From NCBI RefSeq assembly GCF_003071345.1, contig NZ_QCYK01000002.1, positions 1,612,001 to 1,676,000 of the forward strand: a DNA stretch of 64,000 nucleotides. The letters are read 5' to 3'. This document shows positions 24,853 through 33,728 of the stretch, piece after piece. Position 1 is the stretch's first letter. The number at the start of each line of letters is the position of its first letter. Below the pieces are notes generated by a model that worked only from the letters and a program-made list of their open reading frames with translations, ran no database searches and had not been told where the DNA came from. This stretch comes from Chitinophaga parva (GTDB lineage: Bacteria > Bacteroidota > Bacteroidia > Chitinophagales > Chitinophagaceae). The position numbers and the translations under genes were made by a program.

Positions 24853-27690
24853 TTATTTGTGTAAGGAAATCGTAGTGGCGTTACCGGTATAGTTCACCAG
24901 GGTGCCCGCTTCGTGGGTATCAAAACCAGCCGGGTGCTGTGGGCTGATGGTGATCACGCGGAAGCTACGCTGCTGCAGCATACCGGGAAACTGGCCGCTG
25001 CGCGCACCAATGGTGAACATATGGGTTTGTTCGTGGTAAGTGAAGGGAATATTGCTGAAGGCGCCCTTCTCATACCCGTAGTTCACGCCTTCATCTTCGT
25101 AGAGCGCAAACTGCGCATCTGCACCGGTATACACATATAGCGTAAGTGTATCTGCCGGTAGCTGGCGGGTATATTCCATGCGTGGCCCCGCGGGTAAAAT
25201 GCTGCCTGCTTTTACAAACAAAGGCAAGGTGTCTACCGGCGCCGTGGCCTGTATATGCTGGCCCCCGCGCAGGTAGCGGCCGGTGTAGAAGTTATACCAG
25301 CCGTTGCCTTTGGGCAGGTACACACTGCGGCTGCGGGCTTTGTAGCCATGTACGGGATTAACCAGAATGGAAGGCCCAAAAAGATATTGATCGGCAATGT
25401 GCAGTACGGCAGTGTCGCTGGCAAAGTCCATGGCCAGGCCGCGCATCAGCGTACCATCCTGGTGGTAGGCCGCCCCTGCTATGGAATACAGGTAAGGCAT
25501 GAGGCGGTAGCGCAGCTGGTTGTAGTACAGCATGGACTGGTAATACACGGTATGCTCCGGTGCAATGTTGTAGATCTCACGGTAAGGGAACTGGCCATGG
25601 GAGCGGAAGAGCGGGCAGAAGGCGCCAAACTGGTACCAGCGCGTGTTCAGCTCTCTCCATTCTTCCAGCGCAGCACCTTTGGGTGCGGGGCGGTCGTATT
25701 TATCTTCCACATAAAAGCCGCCAATGTCTGTGGTCCAGTAAGGCAGGCCAGACATGGAGAAGTTGATACCGGCGGGGATCTGGCGTGCCAGCTCATCAAA
25801 GCAGGCGGCAATGTCGCCACTCCAGGTGGCCGCCGCGTAGCGCTGTATGCCGGCATAAGCAGAACGGGTAAGGATGAACACGCGCTGGTCTGGCGCCGCG
25901 GCGCGCTGGCCTTCATACACGGCCCGTGCATTTTCCAGTGCATATGCATTGAAGTAGCGGGTGGAAGAGCCCAGGGCTGTAGGGTTCATGAGCTGCTTAC
26001 GCTGCGCAATGCTGGTGTTGGAATAAATATCAGGCTCGGAGGCGTCCAGCCACCAGGCGTCCACGCCTTTGCTGAACAGGTGGTCTTTGATCTGCTGCCA
26101 GAATAATTTGCGGGCAGCGGGATTGTAGGCATCGTAAAAGGTGGAAACATAACCGGCCCCTATCCAGTCGCGCTGGCGGTTCTCAATATTTTTTTTGTAC
26201 AACCAGTGGTGTGCATCAAAAGCGTTGTAGTTGGCTATGCCTTCATAGAACTTGGGCCACACGGAGATCATAAAGTGAATGTGCTCCGCATGCAGGGAGT
26301 CTATCATGCCTTTTGCATCGGGGAAGCGGGTGCTGTCAAAATCGTGGCTGCCCCATTCATTCTCTTTCCAGTAAGACCAGTCTTCCACGATATTGTCCAG
26401 CCCAATGTGGCGGCGGCGGAACTCCTGTGCCGTCTGCATGATCTCTGCCTGGGTTTTGTACCGCTCCCGGCTTTGCCAGAAACCAAAAGCCCAGGAGGGA
26501 AGGAGTGTAGCCTTGCCCGTTAGGGTGCGGTAGCCGGCTATAATTTCGTCGGCCGTGGCGCCATAGATAAAATAATAGTCAATGCGGGTGGCCGCTTCGG
26601 ATGAAAGTTGCATATGGTCTGCCAGCGACGCGGGCGTGGGGGGCAGGTATTTGAGCGAAATATAAGACGCTCCGGAATCCGGGATCCATTCCACTTTCAA
26701 TGCATAGCGTTTGCCTTTTTGCATGGCGTAGCGGAACAGGGAGGGGCCGGGGTTCCAGCTTTCCCGCCATTTATCCAGCATCAGTTTTCCGTCCACCCAG
26801 ATCTTCAGGTAACCGGAGCCGCTTATGAAAAATTTCTGCAGGCCGTCTTCTTTGGGAGACACCTGGCCTTCCCAGCGCACGGTAGCGTTGCGCAGGTCGA
26901 TGCCTTTGGGAAAATCCTGCTGCTGGTCCAGGTAGGCATAATCCAGTGAGGCTTCTCGGCGGATGGTAAAAATGCTATCGTGCTGGCGGTAGGTGGCAGT
27001 GAGGGCGCCGGGCTGGCCCTGGCTGTCAAATAATCGCAGGCCGTCCAGCTGCTGGTAGGTACGGTCGTCCCCAAAACGGCTGATAGAGTAGTTGTCCCAC
27101 AGCAGGCCATAGTGGCGGGTGGAGAGCAGGAAGGGCGTTACCGCGATGGAATTGTACTGGGTAAGGTCCACGTCCTGGTCCTTATAATCCATGAGGCCTG
27201 TCTGGTGCTGGCCCAGGCCATAGAAGGCCTCTTCCTTCGGGGAGCGGAACACCTGTTTAATATGATAGAGGTGCTCTCCATCCACCGTGATGGGCTGGAA
27301 GGTCTTGCCGCCCCCGGCCTGCTCCTGCAGGATTGGGTGACCCTGGAGATCGGAGAAATTCACTTCCCCGGTAGCTTCATTTACTGTAGCATAAATGGCA
27401 CGGGTGCGGATCCAGGCCAGGCCATCCTTTTCACCAGACTCCCAGTTGCCTGCGGGTGCACTGAAATTGACCATCAGGCTGGCCGTGGTGTCAAAACTGG
27501 TGGCCGGGGTGGCGCTTACGTGAATAATATGGTCATTAACGACTTGCAGTTTTACCTGGCGGGTGGCATTAGGTGTGTTAGGTGCCAGGTGCACCAACAT
27601 GCCGTCTTCCAGCTTTTCCACCTTCCCGGAGGGGGTGGCATTGGCACAAAATGCGGATAGCAATAGCGGAACAAGGAACTTGAGCTTCAT
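24853..27690 (-). CDS. Secreted GH31 glycosidase with PA14 insert, probable alpha-xylosidase
   Basis: 945 residues. After a signal peptide (ending near CANA) come the GH31 N-terminal beta domain, a PA14 domain inserted at about 245-350 (VSPKEDGLQKFFISGSGYLK, then IWVDGKLMLD), the catalytic barrel and C-terminal beta domains. The nucleophile is the Asp of DAWWLDASEPD (about D549) and the acid/base the Asp of WSGDIAA (about D626). GH31 enzymes with a PA14 insert in this position include the alpha-xylosidases of xyloglucan loci in Bacteroides and Cellvibrio, so removal of alpha-1,6-xylose from xyloglucan oligosaccharides is the best guess; alpha-glucosidase remains possible. First gene of the PUL operon; ATG at 27688-27690 chosen because it opens the signal peptide. 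Confidence 0.9.
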   Translation of the reverse strand: MKLKFLVPLLLSAFCANATPSGKVEKLEDGMLVHLAPNTPNATRQVKLQVVNDHIIHVSATPATSFDTTASLMVNFSAPAGNWESGEKDGLAWIRTRAIYATVNEATGEVNFSDLQGHPILQEQAGGGKTFQPITVDGEHLYHIKQVFRSPKEEAFYGLGQHQTGLMDYKDQDVDLTQYNSIAVTPFLLSTRHYGLLWDNYSISRFGDDRTYQQLDGLRLFDSQGQPGALTATYRQHDSIFTIRREASLDYAYLDQQQDFPKGIDLRNATVRWEGQVSPKEDGLQKFFISGSGYLKIWVDGKLMLDKWRESWNPGPSLFRYAMQKGKRYALKVEWIPDSGASYISLKYLPPTPASLADHMQLSSEAATRIDYYFIYGATADEIIAGYRTLTGKATLLPSWAFGFWQSRERYKTQAEIMQTAQEFRRRHIGLDNIVEDWSYWKENEWGSHDFDSTRFPDAKGMIDSLHAEHIHFMISVWPKFYEGIANYNAFDAHHWLYKKNIENRQRDWIGAGYVSTFYDAYNPAARKLFWQQIKDHLFSKGVDAWWLDASEPDIYSNTSIAQRKQLMNPTALGSSTRYFNAYALENARAVYEGQRAAAPDQRVFILTRSAYAGIQRYAAATWSGDIAACFDELARQIPAGINFSMSGLPYWTTDIGGFYVEDKYDRPAPKGAALEEWRELNTRWYQFGAFCPLFRSHGQFPYREIYNIAPEHTVYYQSMLYYNQLRYRLMPYLYSIAGAAYHQDGTLMRGLAMDFASDTAVLHIADQYLFGPSILVNPVHGYKARSRSVYLPKGNGWYNFYTGRYLRGGQHIQATAPVDTLPLFVKAGSILPAGPRMEYTRQLPADTLTLYVYTGADAQFALYEDEGVNYGYEKGAFSNIPFTYHEQTHMFTIGARSGQFPGMLQQRSFRVITISPQHPAGFDTHEAGTLVNYTGNATTISLHK

Positions 27691-27827
27691 ATAAACGTGG
27701 CGTGATTTTTCAAAAACGTGGGCGCCCTGCATCGGGGGGCGGGAATGGGCGTAAATGTAGACTGGTGGCGGGAAAGGGAGGGGAGGGGTTTGTTTGTAAA
27801 TGGGGGTGGATTTGTTAACCAGGGGGC

Positions 27828-27857
27828 AAAAAAAGGGGGAGGCTGGCCGGCCTCCCC
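27828..27857 (-). terminator. Terminator after the hybrid regulator
   Basis: On the minus strand GGGGAGGC pairs with GCCTCCCC around a 6-nt loop and is followed by a T7 run. It separates the regulator from the GH31-led operon, which must have its own promoter in 27691-27827. Confidence 0.85.
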
Positions 27858-27899
27858 TGGAAAAGTGCCAGGATGATGCGATGGCACGGTCACCGGTGG

Positions 27900-30800
27900 T
27901 CAGGATGGTTCCGGGGTGGTGCCTGCCTGCCGCTTCTGGTACTGCGAGGGCAGCATATGGTAGGCGATCTTGAAATACCTGGAAAAATTCTTCGGGTTAT
28001 TAAAGCCCACCTCGTATGCCACTTCCGCCACGGTAAGCTGGCTTTCCTTCAGCAACTGGGCCGCCCGCTTCATGCGCAGCGAGCGGATAAATTCCAGCGG
28101 TGGCATGCCGGTTACTGCCAGCAATTTTTTGTATACAGACACCCGGCTCATAAACAAAGCCTGGCTCAGTTCTTCCACGGAAAAGCCAGGATCGGACAAA
28201 TGGGCTTCTATCACCTGCATGGCCGCTTGCCGGAAGCGCTCGTCCTGGGTGGTAATGCTCACGGGCACGGGGTCTACCTCCGGGTGTGGGTGCAAGTGCT
28301 TGCTCAAGGCCTGCTGGCGCTGGATAATGTTGCGGATGCGCGACAGCAGCACTTCGTAGTTGAATGGCTTGGTCACGTATTCCGTGGCGCCGCTTTCCAG
28401 GGCCTCCAGTTGCATGCCTTCCGCGGCGCGGGCGGTGAGCAATATCACGGGCAGGTGGGCCGTGCGGGGCTGCTTGCGGATGTGGGCGCAAAGTTGCAGG
28501 CCATCCATGAGGGGCATGCTTACATCGCTGATCACCAGGTCTGGCTGCAGGTTTTGCAGTTGCTCCCAGGCATCCTGCCCGTTGCCGGCTTCCGCAATGC
28601 GGAAATACTGGCGCAGGTTATCCTTCAGGTAAAAACGGAAATCTTCATTGTCTTCCACCAGCAGCAGCAAAGGTTTGTTGCCCGCCGGGCCGGAAGCCTC
28701 GCTGGTACTGCCTTCCGGCGCACTGATCACGGCGTGTACCTGCCCGCTCACGGGCGCTGCCTGTGATAGCGTATGGACCGGCAGCCACACGGTAAAGGTG
28801 GCGCCCTGGTCCGGCGCGCTCTCCACGGTGATGCGTCCCTGGTGCAGGCGCACAAATTCCCGGGTAATGCTAAGGCCTATACCGCTGCCGGGATTAACCA
28901 TGGACGCGGGCACATCATGCTGGAAGAAGCGCTCAAAGATGCGCTCCTGCTGCTCCGCGGGAATGCCAATGCCTGTGTCCTTTACCTGCAATTGCAGCAG
29001 GTCCGGCTCTCCGCCCTCGCCCGGGACCAGGCTAACGGTAACGGATACACGCCCGCCAGCTGGTGTAAATTTGAAGGCATTGGATAGAAGGTTGAACAAT
29101 ATTTTTTCCAGCTTGTCCGCGTCATACAGCATGGTAAGCGTTTGCAGGTTGCTGTGGAATTGCAGGCCCACCTGCTTTTTCTCAGACAGGTCGGAAAATT
29201 GTACAGTAAGTTCCTGTAGGAAGGAGATGATGTCTGCTTCTGCCGGGTGCAGCTTGATGGGCTCCACTTCCAGCTTCCGGAAATCCAGCAACTGGTTCAC
29301 CAGGTTCAAGAGGCGGCGGGCATTGCGCTGTACCAGCTCCAGTTGCGTTTTTTGTGCCTGCTCCCCGGCGTGGCGCAATAGTTTCTCCACCGGTGATAAA
29401 ATAAGACTGAGCGGTGTGCGGAACTCGTGGCTGATGTTAGTGAAGAAGCGCAATTTCAGTGCATCCATTTCGTGCATGCGTTGTGCTTCCTGGCGCTCCC
29501 GCTCCAGGCGGAATTTGAAACGTTCTTTTTCCAGCAGGTAATAGCGGGCCAGCAGCAGTGCGCCTATCACAGCCAGTGCATACAGCAGGAAGGCCAGGGG
29601 TGTGCGCCAGAAAGGCGGCAGTATTTTTATGTGAAGGGTGGCGCCCTGTTCATTCCAGATACCGTCATTATTAGCCGCCATGACCCGGAAGGTATAGTCG
29701 CCGGGGTCCAGGTTCGTGTACGTGATCTTCTGCTGCAGGGCGTCTGTGCTCAGCCACTGCGTGTTAAAGCCTTCCAGCTTGTAGCGGTAGCGGTTCTTCT
29801 CGGGGTGCAGGAAATTGAGCGCCGCAAAGCTGATGGAAAATACATTTTCCCGGTAACGCAGGGTGATGGACTGCGTTTGCGTCATGGCCTGCGGCAGCAA
29901 TACCCGCCCGTTAATGATCTCGCCCGCGTGTACGCTGCTGTTAAAGATCTGGAAGTCGGTGAATACCACGCGGGGCGGCTGTTTATTAGCTGCAATATTA
30001 TCCGGGTAAAAAAGGTTGAAGCCATTGCCCCCGCCAAAGATCAATTCCCCGGCGCGGGTTTTCAGTGCGGCATTCTCGTTAAATTCCTTGCCTTGCAGCC
30101 CATCTGCCTCGCCGTAGTTACGGAAAGTGAAGCTGCTGTCGGGCAGCTGTATGCTCAGGGCAGACAGGCCATTGGTGGTGCTCATCCACAGCTGGTGCTG
30201 GCCGTCTTCCAGGATATTGAGCACCGCATTATCCGGCAGCCCGTCTTCTTTACGGAACACGCGGAAGCGCTGCTGCTGCGGATCGTAGAGGTTCAGCCCT
30301 TCCCGGGTACCAGCCCAGATCCATCCCCGGCTGTCTTCAAAAAGGCAGATGATCAGGTTATCGCTCAGGCTTCCGGGGTTGCTGGTAAATACTTTGAAGC
30401 GCCCATCCGGCTGCAGCACTTCCAGACCTTTATCGCCACCTATCCACAGGTTGCCGGCTTTGTCTTCCAGCAGGGTGCTGATATACAGCAGGTGTAACGG
30501 GTCATTGTTTACAAGGTGGAAATCTTTGCGCAGGCTGTCTGTCCAGCACAGGCCGTGGCCCAGGGTGCCTATCCACAGCCGCTTTTGCCGGTCTTCATAC
30601 AGCTCCCAGATGCTGTTGTCCGGCACACGTGGATCATTGGCATAATGGGTAAAATGTTTGCCATCAAAACAATCCAGCCCGCCAAAATAAGAGCCTATCC
30701 AGAGCTTTTGTGCGTGGTCCATGCAAAGGCTTACGATCACGTTGCTGCCCGGCGCCTCCGGCATACCGGCGCGGTATTGTGTAAAACGATGCTGCTGCCG

Positions 30801-32042
30801 GTCAAAGTAAAGCAAACCGCCCCCGTTAGTGCCTATCCAGAGATTGCCTTTGGCATCTTCCACAAAACGGTTCACGTCATCATAAGGAAGGCTTTGCGGG
30901 TTGTAAGGCTGGTGCTGGTAGAGGGCAAATTTGGAAAGGTGCTCGTGGTAATAATTCAGCCCCCGCTTGTAAGTGCCTACCCAGATCATGCCGCTGCTGT
31001 CGCGGTACAGGGCGTTAATGCTGTTCTGGCTAAGGCTCTTCGGATCTTCAGGGTTATTCTGTACGTAACGTATATGCGTACGCGTTATATCCAGTACGTT
31101 GATACCGCCATGGTCGGTGCCAATCCAGATCTGCCCCTGGTCATCTTCCACCACGCCGCGCACAATGTTATTATTCAGCGCTGTGGGCCCGGGGCCGGTC
31201 TGGTAAAGGGTTACCTGGCCGGTACTGGTTTGCAGCCGGTACACACCGGCTGGACCGGTGGGGTTGTAGATCCAGCAGTCTCCCGCATGGTCTATGAGCA
31301 GGGCACAATGCTGCGCAGTAGCTGCAGATGGCAAAAAGCGGTAGCGTTTTACTACGCGGAAGCGTTGCGGCTCCACATCTTCCAGCACCCCATTGGTGTG
31401 CAACACCCAGTAGTGATGACGGGCATCGGTACCCAGGTTGGCAATATCATTTGTAAGCAGATGGATGCTGTCTTTACCGGCGCGCAGGCGGAATACTTTC
31501 CCCGTTGCAGGATCGTAAGCCTGCAGGCCTGCCTGGGGTAGCAGGTACCAGTACCAGCCACGGTAGTCACGCACAATGTGGCGTACGGTGCCGGAATCCA
31601 GTCCCATGGCTTGTTGCACGGCACCGGCATTGCGCCGGAAGGTTTCCGTGCGCGGATCATATACATCCTGGCCGGAAAAGGTGGTCACCCACAGGCGGCC
31701 ACCAGGGCCTTGCTCCAGGGTGCTGATAAAACTGCTGCTCAGGGTGCTGCTGTCGCGCGGGGCATGGTGGAATACCTGGAAATGCACACCATCATAGCGG
31801 TTAAGGCCAGACACGGTGCCTACCCAGAGAAAGCCCTGGTCATCTTTCAGGATGCAGTTTACCTGGCCGGCGGAAAGTCCCTGGTTGATATCAATGCGGG
31901 TGAACTGGTAAGTGGGTAGCTGTGCAAACGCGGCAGGCGAAATGGTTACAAGGCATAAACAGGTAAATACCTGCAGCAGCATGCAATAAAAGCGGTGATA
32001 ACGGCACCGCCCGTGGTATGTAAGATCGTATTGGCAATTCAT
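27900..32042 (-). CDS. Hybrid two-component system regulator (HTCS) of the PUL
   Basis: 1380 residues combining sensor and transcription factor. Signal peptide (ending SPAAFAQ), about fourteen propeller repeats (pattern WIGTxxGGL, e.g. LWIGTNGGGLLYFD), a Y_Y_Y domain, one transmembrane helix (about 812-835), histidine kinase with NISHEFRTPLSL (about H872) and ATP-binding DTGIGIP, a receiver domain with phosphoacceptor in VISDVSMPLMDG (about D1173), and a C-terminal AraC-type DNA-binding domain (VAYEVGFNNPKNFSRYF). The periplasmic propeller normally binds an oligosaccharide of the target glycan and activates the adjacent PUL. The ATG at 32040-32042 gives a signal peptide with a long basic region; ATG 32105 and 31982 are alternatives. 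Confidence 0.93.
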   Translation of the reverse strand: MNCQYDLTYHGRCRYHRFYCMLLQVFTCLCLVTISPAAFAQLPTYQFTRIDINQGLSAGQVNCILKDDQGFLWVGTVSGLNRYDGVHFQVFHHAPRDSSTLSSSFISTLEQGPGGRLWVTTFSGQDVYDPRTETFRRNAGAVQQAMGLDSGTVRHIVRDYRGWYWYLLPQAGLQAYDPATGKVFRLRAGKDSIHLLTNDIANLGTDARHHYWVLHTNGVLEDVEPQRFRVVKRYRFLPSAATAQHCALLIDHAGDCWIYNPTGPAGVYRLQTSTGQVTLYQTGPGPTALNNNIVRGVVEDDQGQIWIGTDHGGINVLDITRTHIRYVQNNPEDPKSLSQNSINALYRDSSGMIWVGTYKRGLNYYHEHLSKFALYQHQPYNPQSLPYDDVNRFVEDAKGNLWIGTNGGGLLYFDRQQHRFTQYRAGMPEAPGSNVIVSLCMDHAQKLWIGSYFGGLDCFDGKHFTHYANDPRVPDNSIWELYEDRQKRLWIGTLGHGLCWTDSLRKDFHLVNNDPLHLLYISTLLEDKAGNLWIGGDKGLEVLQPDGRFKVFTSNPGSLSDNLIICLFEDSRGWIWAGTREGLNLYDPQQQRFRVFRKEDGLPDNAVLNILEDGQHQLWMSTTNGLSALSIQLPDSSFTFRNYGEADGLQGKEFNENAALKTRAGELIFGGGNGFNLFYPDNIAANKQPPRVVFTDFQIFNSSVHAGEIINGRVLLPQAMTQTQSITLRYRENVFSISFAALNFLHPEKNRYRYKLEGFNTQWLSTDALQQKITYTNLDPGDYTFRVMAANNDGIWNEQGATLHIKILPPFWRTPLAFLLYALAVIGALLLARYYLLEKERFKFRLERERQEAQRMHEMDALKLRFFTNISHEFRTPLSLILSPVEKLLRHAGEQAQKTQLELVQRNARRLLNLVNQLLDFRKLEVEPIKLHPAEADIISFLQELTVQFSDLSEKKQVGLQFHSNLQTLTMLYDADKLEKILFNLLSNAFKFTPAGGRVSVTVSLVPGEGGEPDLLQLQVKDTGIGIPAEQQERIFERFFQHDVPASMVNPGSGIGLSITREFVRLHQGRITVESAPDQGATFTVWLPVHTLSQAAPVSGQVHAVISAPEGSTSEASGPAGNKPLLLLVEDNEDFRFYLKDNLRQYFRIAEAGNGQDAWEQLQNLQPDLVISDVSMPLMDGLQLCAHIRKQPRTAHLPVILLTARAAEGMQLEALESGATEYVTKPFNYEVLLSRIRNIIQRQQALSKHLHPHPEVDPVPVSITTQDERFRQAAMQVIEAHLSDPGFSVEELSQALFMSRVSVYKKLLAVTGMPPLEFIRSLRMKRAAQLLKESQLTVAEVAYEVGFNNPKNFSRYFKIAYHMLPSQYQKRQAGTTPEPS

Positions 32043-32167
32043 AAAAACGCGGAGCACCGGGAATAGTGTCGTGGATACACTTCCTTTCACCGGCATATTA
32101 CTCATTTCCGGCGGCAATTATATCATGCGCGGCAATTTAATACGGGATTTTCAGAAAATACCACCAG

Positions 32168-32198
32168 AAAAAGCGCGCCCCCGGGGTAGGAGCGCGCG
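32168..32198 (-). terminator. Terminator after the first beta-barrel gene
   Basis: On the minus strand GCGCGC, a loop, GCGCGC and a T5 run, 20 bp after the stop codon of the gene at 32219. Confidence 0.7.
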
Positions 32199-32218
32199 GC
32201 GTAAGAGCGGCTGCATGC

Positions 32219-32818
32219 TTAGAAAGAAAGTGCGGCGCGCAATGCCATAAAGCCGGCGGGCGTTTTTGCAAACCAGTGCTCGTAGCGCAGGTCCATCGCT
32301 ACGGATTTGGAAACATGCACGCCAACGGCGGGTGCCAGGGTAAAAGTGGCACCTTTGTTATAGCGGTTGTCGAGCGTGTAGAAAGTGTCATCCTCCCTGT
32401 TGTAATGAAGGCCGGGAAATTCATCCTGGAAATGATTGTCCAGGAAGATCACGGCGCCTGCATCCGCCTGCACATAAAAAGGGGCAGGCAGTTCATAACG
32501 CAGTCCCAGTTTTACCGGTATGGCATTGATCTTTGGATTTGGGTAGTCCATGTCCATGATAATATCACCTATCCGTACATTGTCATGCCCTTTTGCAGTT
32601 TTAAAATGCAGGTAACCAGCGGCCAGTTGCAGGGAGAATCGTGGTGTCAGGGTAAAACTGGCCCGGGCCCCGCCACCATAGCCGGCTTTGTTGATGGTGG
32701 CCAGTTCTCCGAAGGAGAGGGCGCCATCCAGGTAAGGGCCGATGGAAAATTTTTTTTGCTGGGCCGTGGTGCTAAGCACGGCAATAGCAAAGGCCAGCAG
32801 TAAGAATAGTTGCTTCAT
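32219..32818 (-). CDS. Outer-membrane beta-barrel protein, PorT-like
   Basis: 199 residues with a signal peptide ending STTAQ, then alternating amphipathic strands typical of eight-stranded barrels (FSIGPYLDGALSFGE, RFSLQLAAGYLHF, PVKLGLRYELP) and a terminal aromatic residue (RAALSF). Function unknown. It is a paralogue of the next gene: both begin the mature part with K-x-FSIGPY and share the GYxHF and IP(V/I)xxGxxY blocks. Each has its own terminator, so they are separate units arising from a tandem duplication. Confidence 0.82.
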   Translation of the reverse strand: MKQLFLLLAFAIAVLSTTAQQKKFSIGPYLDGALSFGELATINKAGYGGGARASFTLTPRFSLQLAAGYLHFKTAKGHDNVRIGDIIMDMDYPNPKINAIPVKLGLRYELPAPFYVQADAGAVIFLDNHFQDEFPGLHYNREDDTFYTLDNRYNKGATFTLAPAVGVHVSKSVAMDLRYEHWFAKTPAGFMALRAALSF

Positions 32819-32975
32819 CGGGGGAATCTTGATTTTGGGTGAGGGGATGCCTGTAAGACGTTGTTGCCCCGCAAATGTTACAAATGCCCGGATAATTTGC
32901 GGAGCCTCTGGCGGTATTCCTCACCGCTTCCCGGGTTATCATCCTTCCGGCGGCCCCCACCTCGCCCAGCAACAC

Positions 32976-33006
32976 AAAAAAGCGCCCCGCTGGTGCAAGG
33001 CGCTTT
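32976..33006 (-). terminator. Terminator after the second beta-barrel gene
   Basis: On the minus strand AAAGCGCC pairs with GGCGCTTT and is followed by T residues; located 23 bp after the stop codon at 33029. Confidence 0.75.
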
Positions 33007-33028
33007 CCCCATAATAAAATGTACATGA

Positions 33029-33559
33029 TCAAAAATTAATGCCCGCCTTCAGTCCCCAGAAGCCGGAAGAGCCATTGCGCGACCACAGCTCGTATTTTAC
33101 TTCCGCATCTATCATCAGGATGCGGATGCCGATGCCGGGTGCAAAGATACCCGCGGCCCCGTCGCGGTATTTGTTGTTGGTGAAATTAGCCACCCCGCCT
33201 TCCACTTTGGCGTAGAGCAGGGGGAAGAAGTGGTACTTTACCCCCACGCGGATGGGAATGGCGCTCACATTAGGGTAAGAATAGCTGCTGGTGCCATTCA
33301 CCGGGTCCGTTTGCATATAGGTTTTACCATTAAAATGCATATAACCTACAGAACCGGTAACACCCAAACCCGCAATGAGCTTGATGTCTGCATTAAGGCC
33401 CGCGCCCCAGCCCACTTCATGGGTGTCATGGAAATCGCCAGTGGGCGCGCCTGTTTCTATGTAAGGACCAATGCTGAAGCGCTTTACCTGGGCGGAGGAG
33501 CTGCCGAACACCAGGCAGGAAAGCAGCAGGGCGGCAGTGAGAATGCGTAATGTTTGCAT
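33029..33559 (-). CDS. Outer-membrane beta-barrel protein, paralogue of the previous gene
   Basis: 176 residues, signal peptide ending SSSAQ, then barrel-type strands (VKRFSIGPYIETGAPTGDFH, GLGVTGSVGYMHFNG, IPIRVGVKYHFFPLLYAKVE) and a C-terminal Phe. Recognisably homologous to the neighbour at 32219 but shorter and diverged. No function can be named. Its promoter region is shared with the divergent esterase gene and contains a long palindrome. Confidence 0.82.
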   Translation of the reverse strand: MQTLRILTAALLLSCLVFGSSSAQVKRFSIGPYIETGAPTGDFHDTHEVGWGAGLNADIKLIAGLGVTGSVGYMHFNGKTYMQTDPVNGTSSYSYPNVSAIPIRVGVKYHFFPLLYAKVEGGVANFTNNKYRDGAAGIFAPGIGIRILMIDAEVKYELWSRNGSSGFWGLKAGINF

Positions 33560-33618
33560 GATGATTGGATTTTCAGGGAATGATTATTACGCTAAACAGC
33601 GTGTAAGGCAAATTGTTG

Positions 33619-33649
33619 CAAAATTCTTACCATAAACGGTAGAATTTTG
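33619..33649. promoter_or_regulatory. Palindrome between divergent genes, possible operator
   Basis: CAAAATTC-T-TACC, a 6-nt loop and GGTA-GAATTTTG form a 12-bp inverted repeat with one bulged base, midway between the beta-barrel gene (minus) and the esterase gene (plus). No T run follows in a position suiting termination, so a protein-binding site is likelier. Confidence 0.45.
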
Positions 33650-33728
33650 ACTTAAACACCTTCTTTGCTTTGTGTTCCGCCATTTTTTTCCAATTTTTAC
33701 AAGGCTAGTATCTCCTAAAATCCACGTA

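Noticed and set aside
20227..24875. Several plus-strand frames of 250-450 codons
   Set aside because: Shadows of susD and susC; no starts with signal sequences or motifs.
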